DNA of 64,000 bases from Bacteroidota bacterium (GCA_027488835.1 JAIYAW010000008.1:186001-250000), one strand, 5' to 3'; positions 45,239 through 54,782 are shown, numbered from the stretch's first letter. Numbers and translations: made by a program. The notes: generated by a model from the letters alone, not told the origin.

Positions 45239-46480
45239 TTAGGGGATAAACCAACCGAGGATAATGGCAAATATAACGATAAAAGGTGTTGGTACTTTTT
45301 TGCTGAGTAACATTCCAACTGTGGCAAAACAAACAAAAATTTGAATCCAAAAATGTGTGCTATCTTGCACCTTATTTAAATTGTGTAGGAAATTTTGATT
45401 GATGATTAATGCAGCAGTAAGTATAAATCCAACTGACATCGCAAAAATTCCACTAATTGATCTTTGTAAGTAAACCGAGTTTTTTAGTCTTTCCCATATG
45501 GGAAACGCAAATAATACCAAAAGAGTACCTGGCATAAAAACGGCAATTAATCCAATTAAACTGCCGAGTAATTGTCCTCCAATTCCTGAACCATTGTTTT
45601 TCATGGCAATGGTATTGGTATAAACTGCTAGATTGAAATTCGGACCTGGTAAAGCTTGAACCAATCCAATACCGGTATTTAATTCATCGAGGGACATTCT
45701 TTTTTTGTGATGGACGTATTGTTCTACGGTCATTGCCGCCAAAACGTTTCCGCCGCCAAACGATAGTGCTCCCATTCGGTAGGTGTTTTCAAATAAAATT
45801 AAAGGTTTTAAGAGTTTAGATTCGGTTTTGTATTTGGTTAGTAATAATCCGGTTAATCCAACTATTGCAAAAATGGAAATGAAAAGTGTAAGGTTCCTCC
45901 ATTTAATCGGCAGAGAGGCTTTGCGTTTGATTGGTGCATTGTCGGTTACCAACCAAGCGCTGATTGCTGCACTAATGATAACCCCAATTGGAAATATCCA
46001 AGGACTTCTAAAAACAAAACCACCTATCCCTCCAAGTATAAAAATGGCGATGTTTAATTTGGTAGGCTTCATCCATTTGAACATGCTATAAACCGCATAA
46101 ATTAAGAATCCTGCCACGCAGGCTTCAATATTTTGAAGTTGTTGTGATTGTAAAAAATTTGGCGATAATGCAAACAGGGTAACAATCAATGCTCCGGGAA
46201 GCGCCCATGCCAACAATGTGAAAAAGGCGAGAATTGGACCTCCAAGCTTCAATCCAATTGCCGTAATGGTTTGGGTAGTGCTTGGCCCGGGCAGAATACT
46301 GCAAAAAGCGTTGATCTCTATGAGTTCATCTTGGGAAATGTATTTTTTCTTTTCTACCAATCTTTTTTGGAAGTAAGGCAAGTGCATTTGAGGCCCACCG
46401 AATGCAGAAAATCCAAGCCAAAAAACCGAACGCAAGAAGCGAAAATGTTTTGCTTTTTGTATGTTTGCATTACGATTCAT
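45239..46480 (-). CDS. chrA: Chromate transporter family protein
   Basis: A 413-residue inner-membrane protein with two homologous halves, the long two-domain form of the CHR family. Each half has the FGG and PGP signatures: FSAFGGPQMHLPYFQ and CSILPGPSTTQT, then LSFGGGNVLAAM and VQALPGPNFNLAVYT. These proteins export chromate, although many homologues have other anion substrates. The ATG at 46480 is preferred to the TTG at 46504. Its start codon is only 3 nt from the divergent start of a lipoprotein gene (46484), so each promoter lies in the other's coding sequence. Confidence 0.9.
   Translation of the reverse strand: MNRNANIQKAKHFRFLRSVFWLGFSAFGGPQMHLPYFQKRLVEKKKYISQDELIEINAFCSILPGPSTTQTITAIGLKLGGPILAFFTLLAWALPGALIVTLFALSPNFLQSQQLQNIEACVAGFLIYAVYSMFKWMKPTKLNIAIFILGGIGGFVFRSPWIFPIGVIISAAISAWLVTDNAPIKRKASLPIKWRNLTLFISIFAIVGLTGLLLTKYKTESKLLKPLILFENTYRMGALSFGGGNVLAAMTVEQYVHHKKRMSLDELNTGIGLVQALPGPNFNLAVYTNTIAMKNNGSGIGGQLLGSLIGLIAVFMPGTLLVLFAFPIWERLKNSVYLQRSISGIFAMSVGFILTAALIINQNFLHNLNKVQDSTHFWIQIFVCFATVGMLLSKKVPTPFIVIFAIILGWFIP
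46460..46467 (+). promoter_or_regulatory. Candidate -7 promoter box inside chrA coding sequence
   Basis: TATGTTTG matches TAnnTTTG and lies 16 nt before the lipoprotein ATG at 46484, within the first codons of the divergent chrA gene. Confidence 0.45.
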
Positions 46481-46483
46481 CAG

Positions 46484-47068
46484 ATGATTTACAAAATACG
46501 ACAATTTGCAACATTTTTTTCGGCCTTTGCCATATTATTTTTAACTTTATCAAATTGCACACCATCTGCGAAAAATACAGAAACGAAAAGAAGTGTTTGT
46601 ATCGAAAAAGTAGATAGTTTGGCTTGGATGTTACAATCAACCAGAAACTTATTCGTATTTAAAATGGATGAGTTCGTTGAGCGCCAGGAGGAAATGAATG
46701 AAAACTTAACAAAAGTGAAATTTGTTCAAGGAAATAAACTTACAGATGAAAACATGTCAGATATTTCACAATACAATGCAATTTTCAGGGTTTACAAATC
46801 AAATGCTGGAAAATATAAAGAGGTAGTTTTAGAAGCAGAGAATTTGTTTTACGAGATAAAAGGGATTGAACAAGAATTGAAAAAAAGCAAATTCGACAAA
46901 GAAATTGATGCGTTTTTGAAGGAGTATAACCAATTGAAAATTGAATTAAAGCATAATCACGAAGAAACCCAAGAAGTTACGGAAAAACTAAAATCTGTAG
47001 AACCAACTTTCATGAGAATTGCCCCTGCCGTGGATAAAATTATTGAATCAAATTTCCCAACTAAATAG
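46484..47068 (+). CDS. Coiled-coil lipoprotein
   Basis: A 194-residue predicted lipoprotein. The start at 46484 gives signal peptide MIYKIRQFATFFSAFAILFL with lipobox TLSNC (Cys about 24); a longer frame running through chrA is rejected. The mature part is charged and helical with long heptad-like runs (EAENLFYEIKGIEQELKKSK, YNQLKIELKHNHEETQEV), suggesting a periplasmic coiled coil. No family is recognised. It overlaps the convergent GSCFA gene by 8 nt. Confidence 0.75.
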   Translation: MIYKIRQFATFFSAFAILFLTLSNCTPSAKNTETKRSVCIEKVDSLAWMLQSTRNLFVFKMDEFVERQEEMNENLTKVKFVQGNKLTDENMSDISQYNAIFRVYKSNAGKYKEVVLEAENLFYEIKGIEQELKKSKFDKEIDAFLKEYNQLKIELKHNHEETQEVTEKLKSVEPTFMRIAPAVDKIIESNFPTK

Positions 47069-48035
47069 TATTCGTTGGCTTTGTTATGTTTTGATATTTG
47101 CTGAAAAAGGAATCAATTTTTTCGGATTTCATTTTCACAAAATCATTAATTTTCTCTTGCTTTTCTGATTTTGGAAGATGATTCATAAACATTGATAATT
47201 TACCTGCTTCTTCCATGTAATTTTGGAAGTTATCTGTGCCAAAACATTCAATAAGCCTAGCAAATATGTAGTTTACAGCCCATTCGTTTGGGTGTGCCAA
47301 ATCGTTTTTGTAAAACCGATAATCTTTGAGTTCTTCTTGGAATATTTCAAAACTTGGAAAATATAACGCCCGATTATTCATTTGAAGGAATTCTTGAAGG
47401 GCAACCACAAGCAAAGATTTGCTCAGAAGATTTTCGGAAATTCCATCGCGCAAATGTCGAACCGGGCTAATAGTAAAAATAATGTTGCAACGAGAATTCA
47501 CTTGTCGAATTGATTGGTCAATTTCATTTAAACTTTGTTTTATTTGATCAAGCGATAATAATTCTTTTGTGAATTCTTTTTGAGGGATTTTTTGGCAATT
47601 TCCTACATAACTACTGCTATCTATGTGTTTGTAAACCCATGCACTTCCCAAGGTAATAAAAATGGTTTCCGATTGTTTTAAAGCATTCATCAATTTATTT
47701 GATGCTTCTTCAATTTTATTTAGGAGTATTTTTTTGTCTTTGTTTTGAAAACTTGAGTCAAACAAAAGGGCGTGATAATTTTCTTCATGTTGGGCAATTG
47801 AAGTAGGAATATTATTTACCAAGTTGAATAAAGTATTTGCAATTGCGAGTGGTGAAAATATCGTTCCGAAAGGATTGGCAGTTACTTGTAAAAAATGATT
47901 GCTGAATAATTGAGAAATTTCAACTGAAAAACAAGAACCTATGAATAACATTGCATGCGGGGAATTCCATATTGGTTGATGAGCAATAGGGAAATCCGAC
48001 ATTAATTGCTGTTTTTTCTGAGCGCTGCTTTTCAT
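47061..48035 (-). CDS. GSCFA-domain protein
   Basis: A 324-residue protein with the GSCFA domain (PF08885), named for the motif seen here as FIGSCFSVEISQLF, followed by ANPFGTIFSPLAIANTL. Further features are ITLGSAWVY and the DLAHPNEWAVNYIF segment with a DxxH pattern. The fold is related to GDSL/SGNH hydrolases, so an esterase or acyl-transfer activity is plausible but unproven. The ATG at 48035 is used; longer frames upstream overlap the divergent gene. Bacteroidota commonly encode one copy near metabolic genes. Confidence 0.85.
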   Translation of the reverse strand: MKSSAQKKQQLMSDFPIAHQPIWNSPHAMLFIGSCFSVEISQLFSNHFLQVTANPFGTIFSPLAIANTLFNLVNNIPTSIAQHEENYHALLFDSSFQNKDKKILLNKIEEASNKLMNALKQSETIFITLGSAWVYKHIDSSSYVGNCQKIPQKEFTKELLSLDQIKQSLNEIDQSIRQVNSRCNIIFTISPVRHLRDGISENLLSKSLLVVALQEFLQMNNRALYFPSFEIFQEELKDYRFYKNDLAHPNEWAVNYIFARLIECFGTDNFQNYMEEAGKLSMFMNHLPKSEKQEKINDFVKMKSEKIDSFFSKYQNITKPTNTI

Positions 48036-48071
48036 CTTATGCAAACAAACAAAAAATGTTTCATTTTTCGA

Positions 48072-48079
48072 TAACTTTG
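48072..48079 (+). promoter_or_regulatory. Candidate -7 promoter box
   Basis: TAACTTTG matches TAnnTTTG and ends 7 nt before the ATG at 48087. Confidence 0.5.
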
Positions 48080-48086
48080 TGCCAAT

Positions 48087-48422
48087 ATGAATGAAATTCG
48101 TAAAAATGAAAATCTCCACGTTGTGCTCTGGTTAATCAAAGATTTTGCTTGGATTTCAGGATATAAACTTTTGGGGTTAATTATGGCACCTCCTACTATT
48201 ATTCTTGCCATTTATTTGACTTGGTTGAGTAAGAGAAACAAGTCTGATTTTTATCACAACCTTTCTATATGTTTTTGGATATCAGCCAACGTGATTTGGA
48301 TGTTTGGTGAATTTTATTTTCAAGATACCAAACGGCATATTGCCATTCCATTTTTTATTTGTGGTTTGGGAATTATGGCATATTATTATTTGAATTTGAT
48401 TATCTCAAAGTATAGAAAATAG
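48087..48422 (+). CDS. Small membrane protein, unknown function
   Basis: A 111-residue integral membrane protein. Three spans are likely: about 26-47 (YKLLGLIMAPPTIILAIYLT), 58-73 (NLSICFWISANVIWMF) and 85-106 (HIAIPFFICGLGIMAYYYL). The N-terminus is polar and charged. I do not recognise a family. It has a nearly leaderless promoter box and is followed at once by a hairpin. Confidence 0.7.
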   Translation: MNEIRKNENLHVVLWLIKDFAWISGYKLLGLIMAPPTIILAIYLTWLSKRNKSDFYHNLSICFWISANVIWMFGEFYFQDTKRHIAIPFFICGLGIMAYYYLNLIISKYRK

Positions 48423-48449
48423 CAAAGGCCCGATTTCTCGAGCCTTTGC
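48422..48449. terminator. Hairpin between convergent genes, weak terminator
   Basis: Stem GCAAAGGC/GCCTTTGC with inner pairing CGA/TCG and a single internal mismatch. There is no true T-run on the plus strand; on the minus strand CTATTTTCTAT follows. It is more likely to end the minus-strand lipoprotein gene. Confidence 0.6.
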
Positions 48450-48456
48450 AACAACC

Positions 48457-48476
48457 AAACTAAACTAAACTAAATA
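48457..48476. repeat. Short tandem repeat (CTAAA)n
   Basis: Three consecutive copies of CTAAA between the hairpin and the 3' end of the lipoprotein gene. Possibly slippage-prone; no coding effect. Confidence 0.7.
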
Positions 48477-48485
48477 ACACACATG

Positions 48486-49154
48486 TTACTTTCTATGAAT
48501 ACACTGGAAGAATTCTTCCCATTGTGTTTGCGAGAGGGTATTTTGAATTTCTTGTAGCAATTGTCGGAAATTTGCTGAACAATTAATTCTAATTTTATTG
48601 TCTTCCATGTTAGAACGGAATAGTTTTAAAAAAGTATCAGGTACTTTTGATATTATCAAGTCATAATCTTTTTTGCTTATCTCCTTCTGATTCAACATGC
48701 TTTGCTTTATGGACAAATAATGCTTCAACGAATCATTGCAATTCTTAAGAATTGCCTCAGCATTCTGAATGATGGGAAGTTGTTTATTCTCAAATTTTCG
48801 AATAATAGCCTCTAACGATTCTTTGGTGGAAGTTGAATAGGATTCCCAATTGACTCTATTGAAATTTGATTCTTTAAAATATTCAAAATTGATGTCGTTA
48901 TAATCGTAGTATCCGCACAACGCAGGAATCTTTGTAGTGATTAAATAATCAAATGACAATCCCCAATGCGCAACTTCTATTTTATTAAAGTTGCTATTGT
49001 AAGTTGGAGTGATTCGATCGGATTCATTTTCTGCTTGATAAACCAAATCATTAATGTTCTGTTCTCTTTGCGCCAAAGGATTGGACTCCTTTTGGCAACT
49101 CATTAGAGCAGATGCACTTGCCAAAAGGGTCCAGAAGAATTTATAAGTTTTCAT
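48486..49154 (-). CDS. Lipoprotein, unknown function
   Basis: A 222-residue predicted lipoprotein. The start at 49154 gives signal peptide MKTYKFFWTLLASASALM and lipobox ALMSC (Cys about 20); a longer frame is rejected because it adds a basic, Cys/Phe-rich leader lacking signal character. The mature part is mostly helical and charged with four cysteines (in PALCGYYD, KNCNDS, INCSAN and FQCIHRK). No family is recognised. It is divergent from icmF and followed by a hairpin. Confidence 0.7.
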   Translation of the reverse strand: MKTYKFFWTLLASASALMSCQKESNPLAQREQNINDLVYQAENESDRITPTYNSNFNKIEVAHWGLSFDYLITTKIPALCGYYDYNDINFEYFKESNFNRVNWESYSTSTKESLEAIIRKFENKQLPIIQNAEAILKNCNDSLKHYLSIKQSMLNQKEISKKDYDLIISKVPDTFLKLFRSNMEDNKIRINCSANFRQLLQEIQNTLSQTQWEEFFQCIHRK

Positions 49155-49261
49155 TTTTAAGAGTGTTTGACGTGAATACATTGAAAGATTGAATGTCCCC
49201 CAAAAAAAGAATTTGCATTTTTCGCAAAAAAAACAATTTCGCATGATTGGAATGTGATTGT

Positions 49262-49269
49262 TACCTTTG
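49262..49269 (+). promoter_or_regulatory. Candidate -7 promoter box for icmF
   Basis: TACCTTTG matches TAnnTTTG and ends 6 nt before the ATG at 49276. It lies inside the longer frame starting at TTG 49258, which it argues against. Confidence 0.55.
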
Positions 49270-49275
49270 CAGTAT

Positions 49276-52200
49276 ATGATGGAAACAGAAGTTTACGTGC
49301 CTGTTAATAAGGTTCGTATTGTAACTGCTGCTAGTTTATTTGATGGCCATGACGCGGCAATCAATGTAATGCGAAGAATCATTCAGGCAACTGGATGTGA
49401 AGTGATTCATTTGGGTCACGACAGAAGTGTTCAAGAAGTTGTTGAAACTGCAATTCAAGAGGATGCAAATGCAATAGCAATGACAAGCTATCAAGGCGGT
49501 CATAATGAATACTTGAAATACATGTTCGATTTATTGAAGGAAAGAGGAGCCAACCACATAAAAATATTTGCTGGTGGTGGCGGTGTGATTCTTCCTGAAG
49601 AAATCAAAGATTTAATGTCCTACGGAATTACCCGTATCTATAGTCCAGATGACGGACGTGCCATGGGGTTACAAGGGATGATTAACGATTTGGTTCGCCA
49701 AAGTGATTTCCCTACAGGACATAAATTAAACCGAGAGGCCGCCAAATTGGCTTCTCGTTCTAAAATTGATGTTGCACGTTTGATTACGGCTGCAGAAAAT
49801 TATCCTGAATTACATGCTTCTACCTTAGATCAAATTCGCGAGCAAGCGGCTGATATTTCTGTTCCAATTTTGGGAATTACAGGAACTGGGGGTGCTGGTA
49901 AAAGTAGTTTGGTTGATGAAGTTGTAAGAAGATTTTTGCTAGATTTTGACGATAAAAATTTGGCAATTATTTCTATTGATCCTTCAAAAAGAAAAACAGG
50001 CGGTGCATTGTTAGGCGATAGAATTCGTATGAACAGCATCAACCACGATAGGGTTTACATGCGTTCAATGGCAACCCGTCAAGCGAACTTGGCAATGAGT
50101 TCTCATGTTGATGATGCGGTGGCTATTTTGAAAGTTGCGGGCTACGATTTGATTATTGTTGAAACAAGTGGAATTGGTCAAAGTGATACACAAATTACGG
50201 AACATTGCGACGTTGCATTATATGTAATGACTCCTGAATATGGAGCTGCAACCCAATTGGAAAAAATTGACATGCTTGATTTTGCCGATGTTGTTGCTTT
50301 GAATAAATTTGATAAAAGAGGTGCACTTGATGCTTTGCGTGATATTCGCAAGCAATTTCAACGCAATCATAAATTGTTTGACCAAGACTCAGAGTTAATG
50401 CCTGTGTTTGGAACAATTGCAAGTCAATTCAATGATCCTGGAATGAATAGTTTGTATCAGTGTTTGATGCATACCATTGCTACCAAAACAGGAATGGATT
50501 TGAAAAGCAATTGGTCTGCAACCAATGAATTAAGCGAGAAGATTTTTATCATTCCTCCAGCGAGAAACCGTTATTTGAGTGAAATTTCTGAATCTAACAG
50601 AGCCTATGATTCTAAAGCAAATGCGCAGCGTAAAATTGCGCAAAGAATGTATGGAATTCAAGAAACCTTAAATACCATTCTTGAATCAACAGAAATGGAT
50701 GCCCATTTGTTGGAAAATAAAGATTCTTTCGTTGAAAGTTTGCGAAAAATGTTTGCAGAATTGGAAAGCCAATTAGAACCTGCAAATCGCAAGTTGATAG
50801 AAAATTGGGAAGCCAAAGCACAACAATACCGAGATGAGTTTTATATTTTTAAAGTTCGAGATAAGGAAATCAAAATTCAAACGCATTCTGAAAGTTTAAG
50901 CCATTCACAAATTCCAAAAGTTTCTACCCCTAAATACAAAGGGTGGGGTGACTTGCTTCATTGGCAGTTACAGGAAAATGTTCCTGGTGAGTTTCCATAT
51001 ACCTCAGGTATTTATCCTTTTAAACGTGAAGGTGAAGATCCAACTAGGATGTTTGCCGGTGAAGGTGGACCAGAAAGAACAAACCGCAGATTTCACTATG
51101 TGAGTAAGGCAATGCCTGCAAAAAGGTTGAGTACTGCTTTTGATTCTGTTACCCTTTATGGTCGTAACCCTGAATTACGTCCTGATATTTATGGCAAAAT
51201 TGGAAATGCAGGTGTAAGTATTTGTTGCTTAGACGATGCAAAGAAATTATACAGTGGATTTAATCTATCTGATCCAAAAACATCGGTGTCTATGACCATC
51301 AACGGTCCGGCTCCAATGTTGCTTGGTTTCTTTTTGAATGCAGCCATTGACCAACAATGTGAGCTTTATATCAAAGCGAACTCGTTAGAGGCTCAAGTAA
51401 ATGCTAAGATTGATGCCATTTATGCGGCAAAAGGGTTAAGCCGACCAACATACCAAGGTGAATTGCCGGAAGGCAATGACGGTTTGGGATTGATGCTTTT
51501 GGGTGTTACTGGAGATCAGGTTTTGGATGCAAGTATTTATAACGATATCAAAGTTTGGACATTATCTCAAGTGAGAGGTACTGTTCAAGCCGATATTTTG
51601 AAGGAAGACCAAGCTCAAAATACATGTATTTTCAGCACTGAATTTGCACTTCGTTTGATGGGTGATGTTCAAGAATATTTCATTCATAACAAAGTACGTA
51701 ATTTCTATTCAGTAAGTATCAGTGGTTACCACATTGCTGAGGCTGGTGCAAATCCTATTACCCAATTGGCATTTACCTTGTCAAATGGATTTACTTATGT
51801 AGAATACTACTTAAGTAGGGGAATGAATATTGATGATTTTGCTCCAAATTTAAGTTTCTTCTTTAGCAATGGAGTAGATCCAGAATACGCGGTTATTGGT
51901 CGCGTAGCTAGAAGATTGTGGGCGAAAGCAATGAAGTTGAAATATGGTGGAAACGCGCGTTCTCAAATGTTGAAATATCACATTCAAACAAGTGGACGCA
52001 GTTTGCATGCACAAGAAATTGACTTTAACGATATAAGAACAACCTTGCAAGCATTGTATGCGATTTACGACAACTGTAACTCTTTGCATACAAATGCGTA
52101 TGATGAAGCCATTACAACCCCAACTGAGGAAAGTGTGCGTAGGGCTATGGCAATTCAATTGATTATCAACAAAGAACTTGGGTTGGCTAAGAATGAAAAC

Positions 52201-52674
52201 CCTACCCAAGGTGCATTTATTATTGAAGAGTTGACCGATTTGGTTGAAGAAGCAGTATTGACTGAATTCGATAGAATTACCGAACGTGGTGGAGTATTGG
52301 GCGCAATGGAAACCATGTACCAACGCGGTAAAATTCAAGAAGAGAGTTTGTATTATGAAACCTTAAAACATACGGGTGAATATCCAATTATTGGGGTAAA
52401 TACTTTCTTGAATAGCAAAGGTTCTCCAACTTTGGTGCCTGGTGAAGTTATCAGAAGTACGGAGGAAGAAAAGCAATTCCAAATTGAAACCATTGAAACT
52501 TTACACAAGCTTCACGGAGATGTTGCAGTGAATTTGTTAAATCAATTGCAAATTTCTGCAGTTGAAAATAAGAATTTATTTGCTGAATTAATGGAGGTGT
52601 GTAAAGTAAGTTCATTGGGACAAATTACAGAATCTCTATTTGAAGTTGGTGGTCAATACCGGAGAAATATGTAA
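49276..52674 (+). CDS. icmF: Fused isobutyryl-CoA mutase IcmF
   Basis: A 1132-residue adenosylcobalamin enzyme interconverting isobutyryl-CoA and n-butyryl-CoA (some members also act on isovaleryl/pivalyl-CoA). Domain order is: B12-binding at about 10-140 ([15 protein letters not shown] with the cobalt-ligating His, then [13 protein letters not shown]); a MeaI-type G-protein chaperone at about 190-410 ([10 protein letters not shown]-loop, [18 protein letters not shown]); a linker; and the mutase TIM barrel ([48 protein letters not shown] ending). It is complete and monocistronic, with a nearly leaderless promoter box. No B12 riboswitch is seen in the short upstream gap. Confidence 0.94.
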   Translation: MMETEVYVPVNKVRIVTAASLFDGHDAAINVMRRIIQATGCEVIHLGHDRSVQEVVETAIQEDANAIAMTSYQGGHNEYLKYMFDLLKERGANHIKIFAGGGGVILPEEIKDLMSYGITRIYSPDDGRAMGLQGMINDLVRQSDFPTGHKLNREAAKLASRSKIDVARLITAAENYPELHASTLDQIREQAADISVPILGITGTGGAGKSSLVDEVVRRFLLDFDDKNLAIISIDPSKRKTGGALLGDRIRMNSINHDRVYMRSMATRQANLAMSSHVDDAVAILKVAGYDLIIVETSGIGQSDTQITEHCDVALYVMTPEYGAATQLEKIDMLDFADVVALNKFDKRGALDALRDIRKQFQRNHKLFDQDSELMPVFGTIASQFNDPGMNSLYQCLMHTIATKTGMDLKSNWSATNELSEKIFIIPPARNRYLSEISESNRAYDSKANAQRKIAQRMYGIQETLNTILESTEMDAHLLENKDSFVESLRKMFAELESQLEPANRKLIENWEAKAQQYRDEFYIFKVRDKEIKIQTHSESLSHSQIPKVSTPKYKGWGDLLHWQLQENVPGEFPYTSGIYPFKREGEDPTRMFAGEGGPERTNRRFHYVSKAMPAKRLSTAFDSVTLYGRNPELRPDIYGKIGNAGVSICCLDDAKKLYSGFNLSDPKTSVSMTINGPAPMLLGFFLNAAIDQQCELYIKANSLEAQVNAKIDAIYAAKGLSRPTYQGELPEGNDGLGLMLLGVTGDQVLDASIYNDIKVWTLSQVRGTVQADILKEDQAQNTCIFSTEFALRLMGDVQEYFIHNKVRNFYSVSISGYHIAEAGANPITQLAFTLSNGFTYVEYYLSRGMNIDDFAPNLSFFFSNGVDPEYAVIGRVARRLWAKAMKLKYGGNARSQMLKYHIQTSGRSLHAQEIDFNDIRTTLQALYAIYDNCNSLHTNAYDEAITTPTEESVRRAMAIQLIINKELGLAKNENPTQGAFIIEELTDLVEEAVLTEFDRITERGGVLGAMETMYQRGKIQEESLYYETLKHTGEYPIIGVNTFLNSKGSPTLVPGEVIRSTEEEKQFQIETIETLHKLHGDVAVNLLNQLQISAVENKNLFAELMEVCKVSSLGQITESLFEVGGQYRRNM

Positions 52675-52714
52675 TGGAATTATTTTATTGATAACAAAGA
52701 AAAACATTTTTTTT

Positions 52715-52730
52715 TGGCACAGTATTTGTT
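52715..52730 (+). promoter_or_regulatory. Candidate sigma-54 promoter (-24/-12)
   Basis: TGGCAC-AGTAT-TTGTT matches the sigma-54 consensus TGGCAC-N5-TTGCW except T for C in the -12 element; GG and G are correctly spaced. It would start transcription near 52740, about 22 nt before the ATG at 52763. A sigma-54 activator is encoded at 60580-61827, but sigma-54 itself is not in the window. Confidence 0.5.
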
Positions 52731-52762
52731 ATTCAAGGTGTGCAAAACAAATATATAAAACT

Positions 52763-53206
52763 ATGAAAAAAATTATCAGTTTAGTATTAAGCATCTTAGC
52801 ATTAGTTAGCGCTGCTTCTGCTCAAGTTATTGTTAATCAAAAAGATTTCACTAAAAATTGTGAAAAATATGACGATCAGGTTATCACCATAAAAGGGGTT
52901 AATTTGCGTCGTAAGACACCTTTTGAATATATTGCTGATGCCAAAAGGTCACAATTTGCGTATTATTGTGACTCAGTCGGTCCTCAACGTACAGGACCGA
53001 AAAATAACACTTTTCCCAATTGTAAAATATACAAAGGTCAAAAATTAGTTAAAGTTGATTTCTCGTCTAACTCAAAATGGAATTCATGTTTCTATATCAC
53101 TGATGCGTTGTATAGTTCTCTTCCTGAAAAATCAACTTTTGTCAAAAGTACTATTACTTTTAAAGGAAATAAATATGGTTGGTTTATCACTGGTTTGCCA
53201 AAGTAA
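52763..53206 (+). CDS. Small secreted protein, unknown function
   Basis: A 147-residue exported protein. The start at 52763 gives signal peptide MKKIISLVLSILALVSAASA; a longer frame overlapping icmF is rejected. The mature part, about 127 residues, is beta-rich and starts QVIVNQKDFTKN. It has four cysteines (KNCEKY, YYCDSV, PNCKIY, NSCFYI) that could form two disulfides, and a YDDQVITIKG strand. It resembles small OB-fold exported proteins only loosely. It is preceded by a candidate sigma-54 promoter and followed by a strong terminator. Confidence 0.72.
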   Translation: MKKIISLVLSILALVSAASAQVIVNQKDFTKNCEKYDDQVITIKGVNLRRKTPFEYIADAKRSQFAYYCDSVGPQRTGPKNNTFPNCKIYKGQKLVKVDFSSNSKWNSCFYITDALYSSLPEKSTFVKSTITFKGNKYGWFITGLPK

Positions 53207-53226
53207 GGATTTGAATTTTGAATTCA

Positions 53227-53258
53227 CAAAAAACGCCACATTTATGTGGCGTTTTTTG
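53227..53258. terminator. Bidirectional terminator
   Basis: Perfect stem CAAAAAACGCCACA with its complement around loop TTTA. It lies between the small secreted protein gene (+) and ygiD (-). Confidence 0.92.
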
Positions 53259-53276
53259 TTGGATTTGTTTTTCGTT

Positions 53277-54086
53277 TTATGATTCCAAAACAAACGAGGT
53301 CATGGTGAGTGACCCCATTATTGCTTTGTCGTTGAACCATTGTAAATTGTCTTTTTCAGATTTTACGCCCAAAGTATAAAGCAAAGGCAAATAGTGTTCT
53401 GGAGTTGGGATAGCCAAATTCCATGCCGGGCCTTGTTTGCTGTAGTTTGTTAAAATATCAAGATTGTGGCTTGTAATGGCGCTTTTCATTTCTGTGTTTG
53501 CTTGGATGGCCCATTCGAAACCATATTCTGGTAAGTTCATTTTGTCCCAAGCCACCCGTCCTAAGTTGTGAACCATGTTGCCGCTGCCTAAAATTAGCAC
53601 ACCTTTTTTTCGGAGGGACATTAATGTTTTTGCCATTTCGAAATGTTGCTGCGGTGTTTTATTTACGTCGAGCGATAATTGAAGCACTGGGATATCGGCC
53701 TTGGGATACATGGTTGTTAAAATACTCCAACAGCCATGATCTAATCCCCAACGTTGATCGAGTGCAATAGATGGATTGTCTGTATGTGTTTTATTGGCAA
53801 AGGTGGATGATCCTGGAGCTGGGTATTCAACATCAAATAATACTTGAGGAAATCCCCCAAAATCGTGAATGGTTTTTGGTTTGTCCATCGCGGTTATTTG
53901 TGTGCCATAGGTTTCCCAATGAGCACTAATACAAAGGATAATTGTAGGTTTGGGCAAATTTTGTCCGAGTTGTGCCCATTTTTGAGTGAATTCATTTTGC
54001 TCAATGGCATTCATGGGACTACCATGTCCCACAAATAGGGCTGGCATGGTGTGCTCAGTATCGGGTAAATTTAGAAGAGATTGCAT
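53277..54086 (-). CDS. ygiD: Extradiol DODA-type dioxygenase (YgiD-like)
   Basis: A 269-residue class III extradiol dioxygenase of the 4,5-DOPA dioxygenase type. Metal ligands are visible: His in LFVGHGSPMNA, His in CISAHWETYG, and His in WGLDHGCWSIL. IHDFGGFPQVLF and GSGNMVHNLG complete the family pattern. It opens catecholic rings; E. coli YgiD acts on DOPA, but the natural substrate here is unknown. It has no operon partner except a lipoprotein gene 42 nt upstream on the same strand. Confidence 0.9.
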   Translation of the reverse strand: MQSLLNLPDTEHTMPALFVGHGSPMNAIEQNEFTQKWAQLGQNLPKPTIILCISAHWETYGTQITAMDKPKTIHDFGGFPQVLFDVEYPAPGSSTFANKTHTDNPSIALDQRWGLDHGCWSILTTMYPKADIPVLQLSLDVNKTPQQHFEMAKTLMSLRKKGVLILGSGNMVHNLGRVAWDKMNLPEYGFEWAIQANTEMKSAITSHNLDILTNYSKQGPAWNLAIPTPEHYLPLLYTLGVKSEKDNLQWFNDKAIMGSLTMTSFVLES

Positions 54087-54128
54087 TGAGTTGATGGTTT
54101 GGATTTTCCATAAGGCAGCTCGAATTTT

Positions 54129-54656
54129 TTAATATTGTTTGAGAATGATATCCATGTTTTGTTTTACAATAAACTTACTATTTAGGAACTCAATTTTGTA
54201 ATTCTCAGCTATCCAATTTTTTATATCGCCTTGGGATGCAGTTTTATGAAAAAAAATGGCTTCTTTGTTCGGCATGAATAGCTCTACTCTATTAGAATCA
54301 GCACTAAAGATGAGAAAACTTTGCATAATTGCACCAAAAGGGGAGTCTAAATCTGTTGGCAGCGCTTTGTCAACGGGAGGCATTAGTGTCAAGCCTTCGT
54401 TAAAAAGTTGCAGACAACGCCCTTGAACTTGAGACCAAGTGTAACCCGCTGATCGGATGCAACCATGCACATCTCTGTCATTGCCAACGATTGTTGGTTC
54501 AGTTGGAACATTTATTTTAGGCTCATCAATATTCACATCGGTTTCATCAACTGTAATAACCCTGTTTGTTTTCGAAGTTGTTTGGAATGTTCCACAACCA
54601 TAATTAAATATTGATATAATAAGTGTTGCAATTAGAATCAATGGCATTTTTTTCAT
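54129..54656 (-). CDS. Lipoprotein with GCxxSAGYxWS motif
   Basis: A 175-residue predicted lipoprotein with lipobox IFNYGC (Cys about 21). A central motif DVHGCIRSAGYTWSQVQGRC at about 63-82 has two spaced cysteines. This Cys/Ser-Ala-Gly-Tyr-Trp pattern recurs in small lipoproteins of Bacteroidota and some Gammaproteobacteria, but its function is not known to me. The C-terminal half is mixed and ends in a strand-rich region, resembling small lysozyme-inhibitor-like folds only in size. It lies 42 nt upstream of ygiD. Confidence 0.75.
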   Translation of the reverse strand: MKKMPLILIATLIISIFNYGCGTFQTTSKTNRVITVDETDVNIDEPKINVPTEPTIVGNDRDVHGCIRSAGYTWSQVQGRCLQLFNEGLTLMPPVDKALPTDLDSPFGAIMQSFLIFSADSNRVELFMPNKEAIFFHKTASQGDIKNWIAENYKIEFLNSKFIVKQNMDIILKQY

Positions 54657-54768
54657 GCTACAATTTAATCATATCCTTCAATAAAAATTAAATATTCAAA
54701 TGGGGAGGAATTAAAATTGTTATAAAACAACGGGAATAACTTGTGTGTAAACCATGGGGGGTAATTGC

Positions 54769-54776
54769 TATTTTCG
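54769..54776 (+). promoter_or_regulatory. Variant -7 box before tex
   Basis: TATTTTCG differs from TAnnTTTG at one position and ends 6 nt before the ATG at 54783. It overlaps the longer TTG frame from 54765. Confidence 0.3.
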
Positions 54777-54782
54777 CTTTTT

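Noticed and set aside
46271..46483. N-terminal extension of the coiled-coil lipoprotein
   Set aside because: Runs antisense through chrA and lacks signal character; the start at 46484 gives a proper lipoprotein signal peptide.
51850..52338. Minus-strand 162-codon open frame inside icmF
   Set aside because: Lies wholly within the conserved mutase domain on the other strand; low-complexity, Cys/His-rich shadow without signal, motif or promoter.
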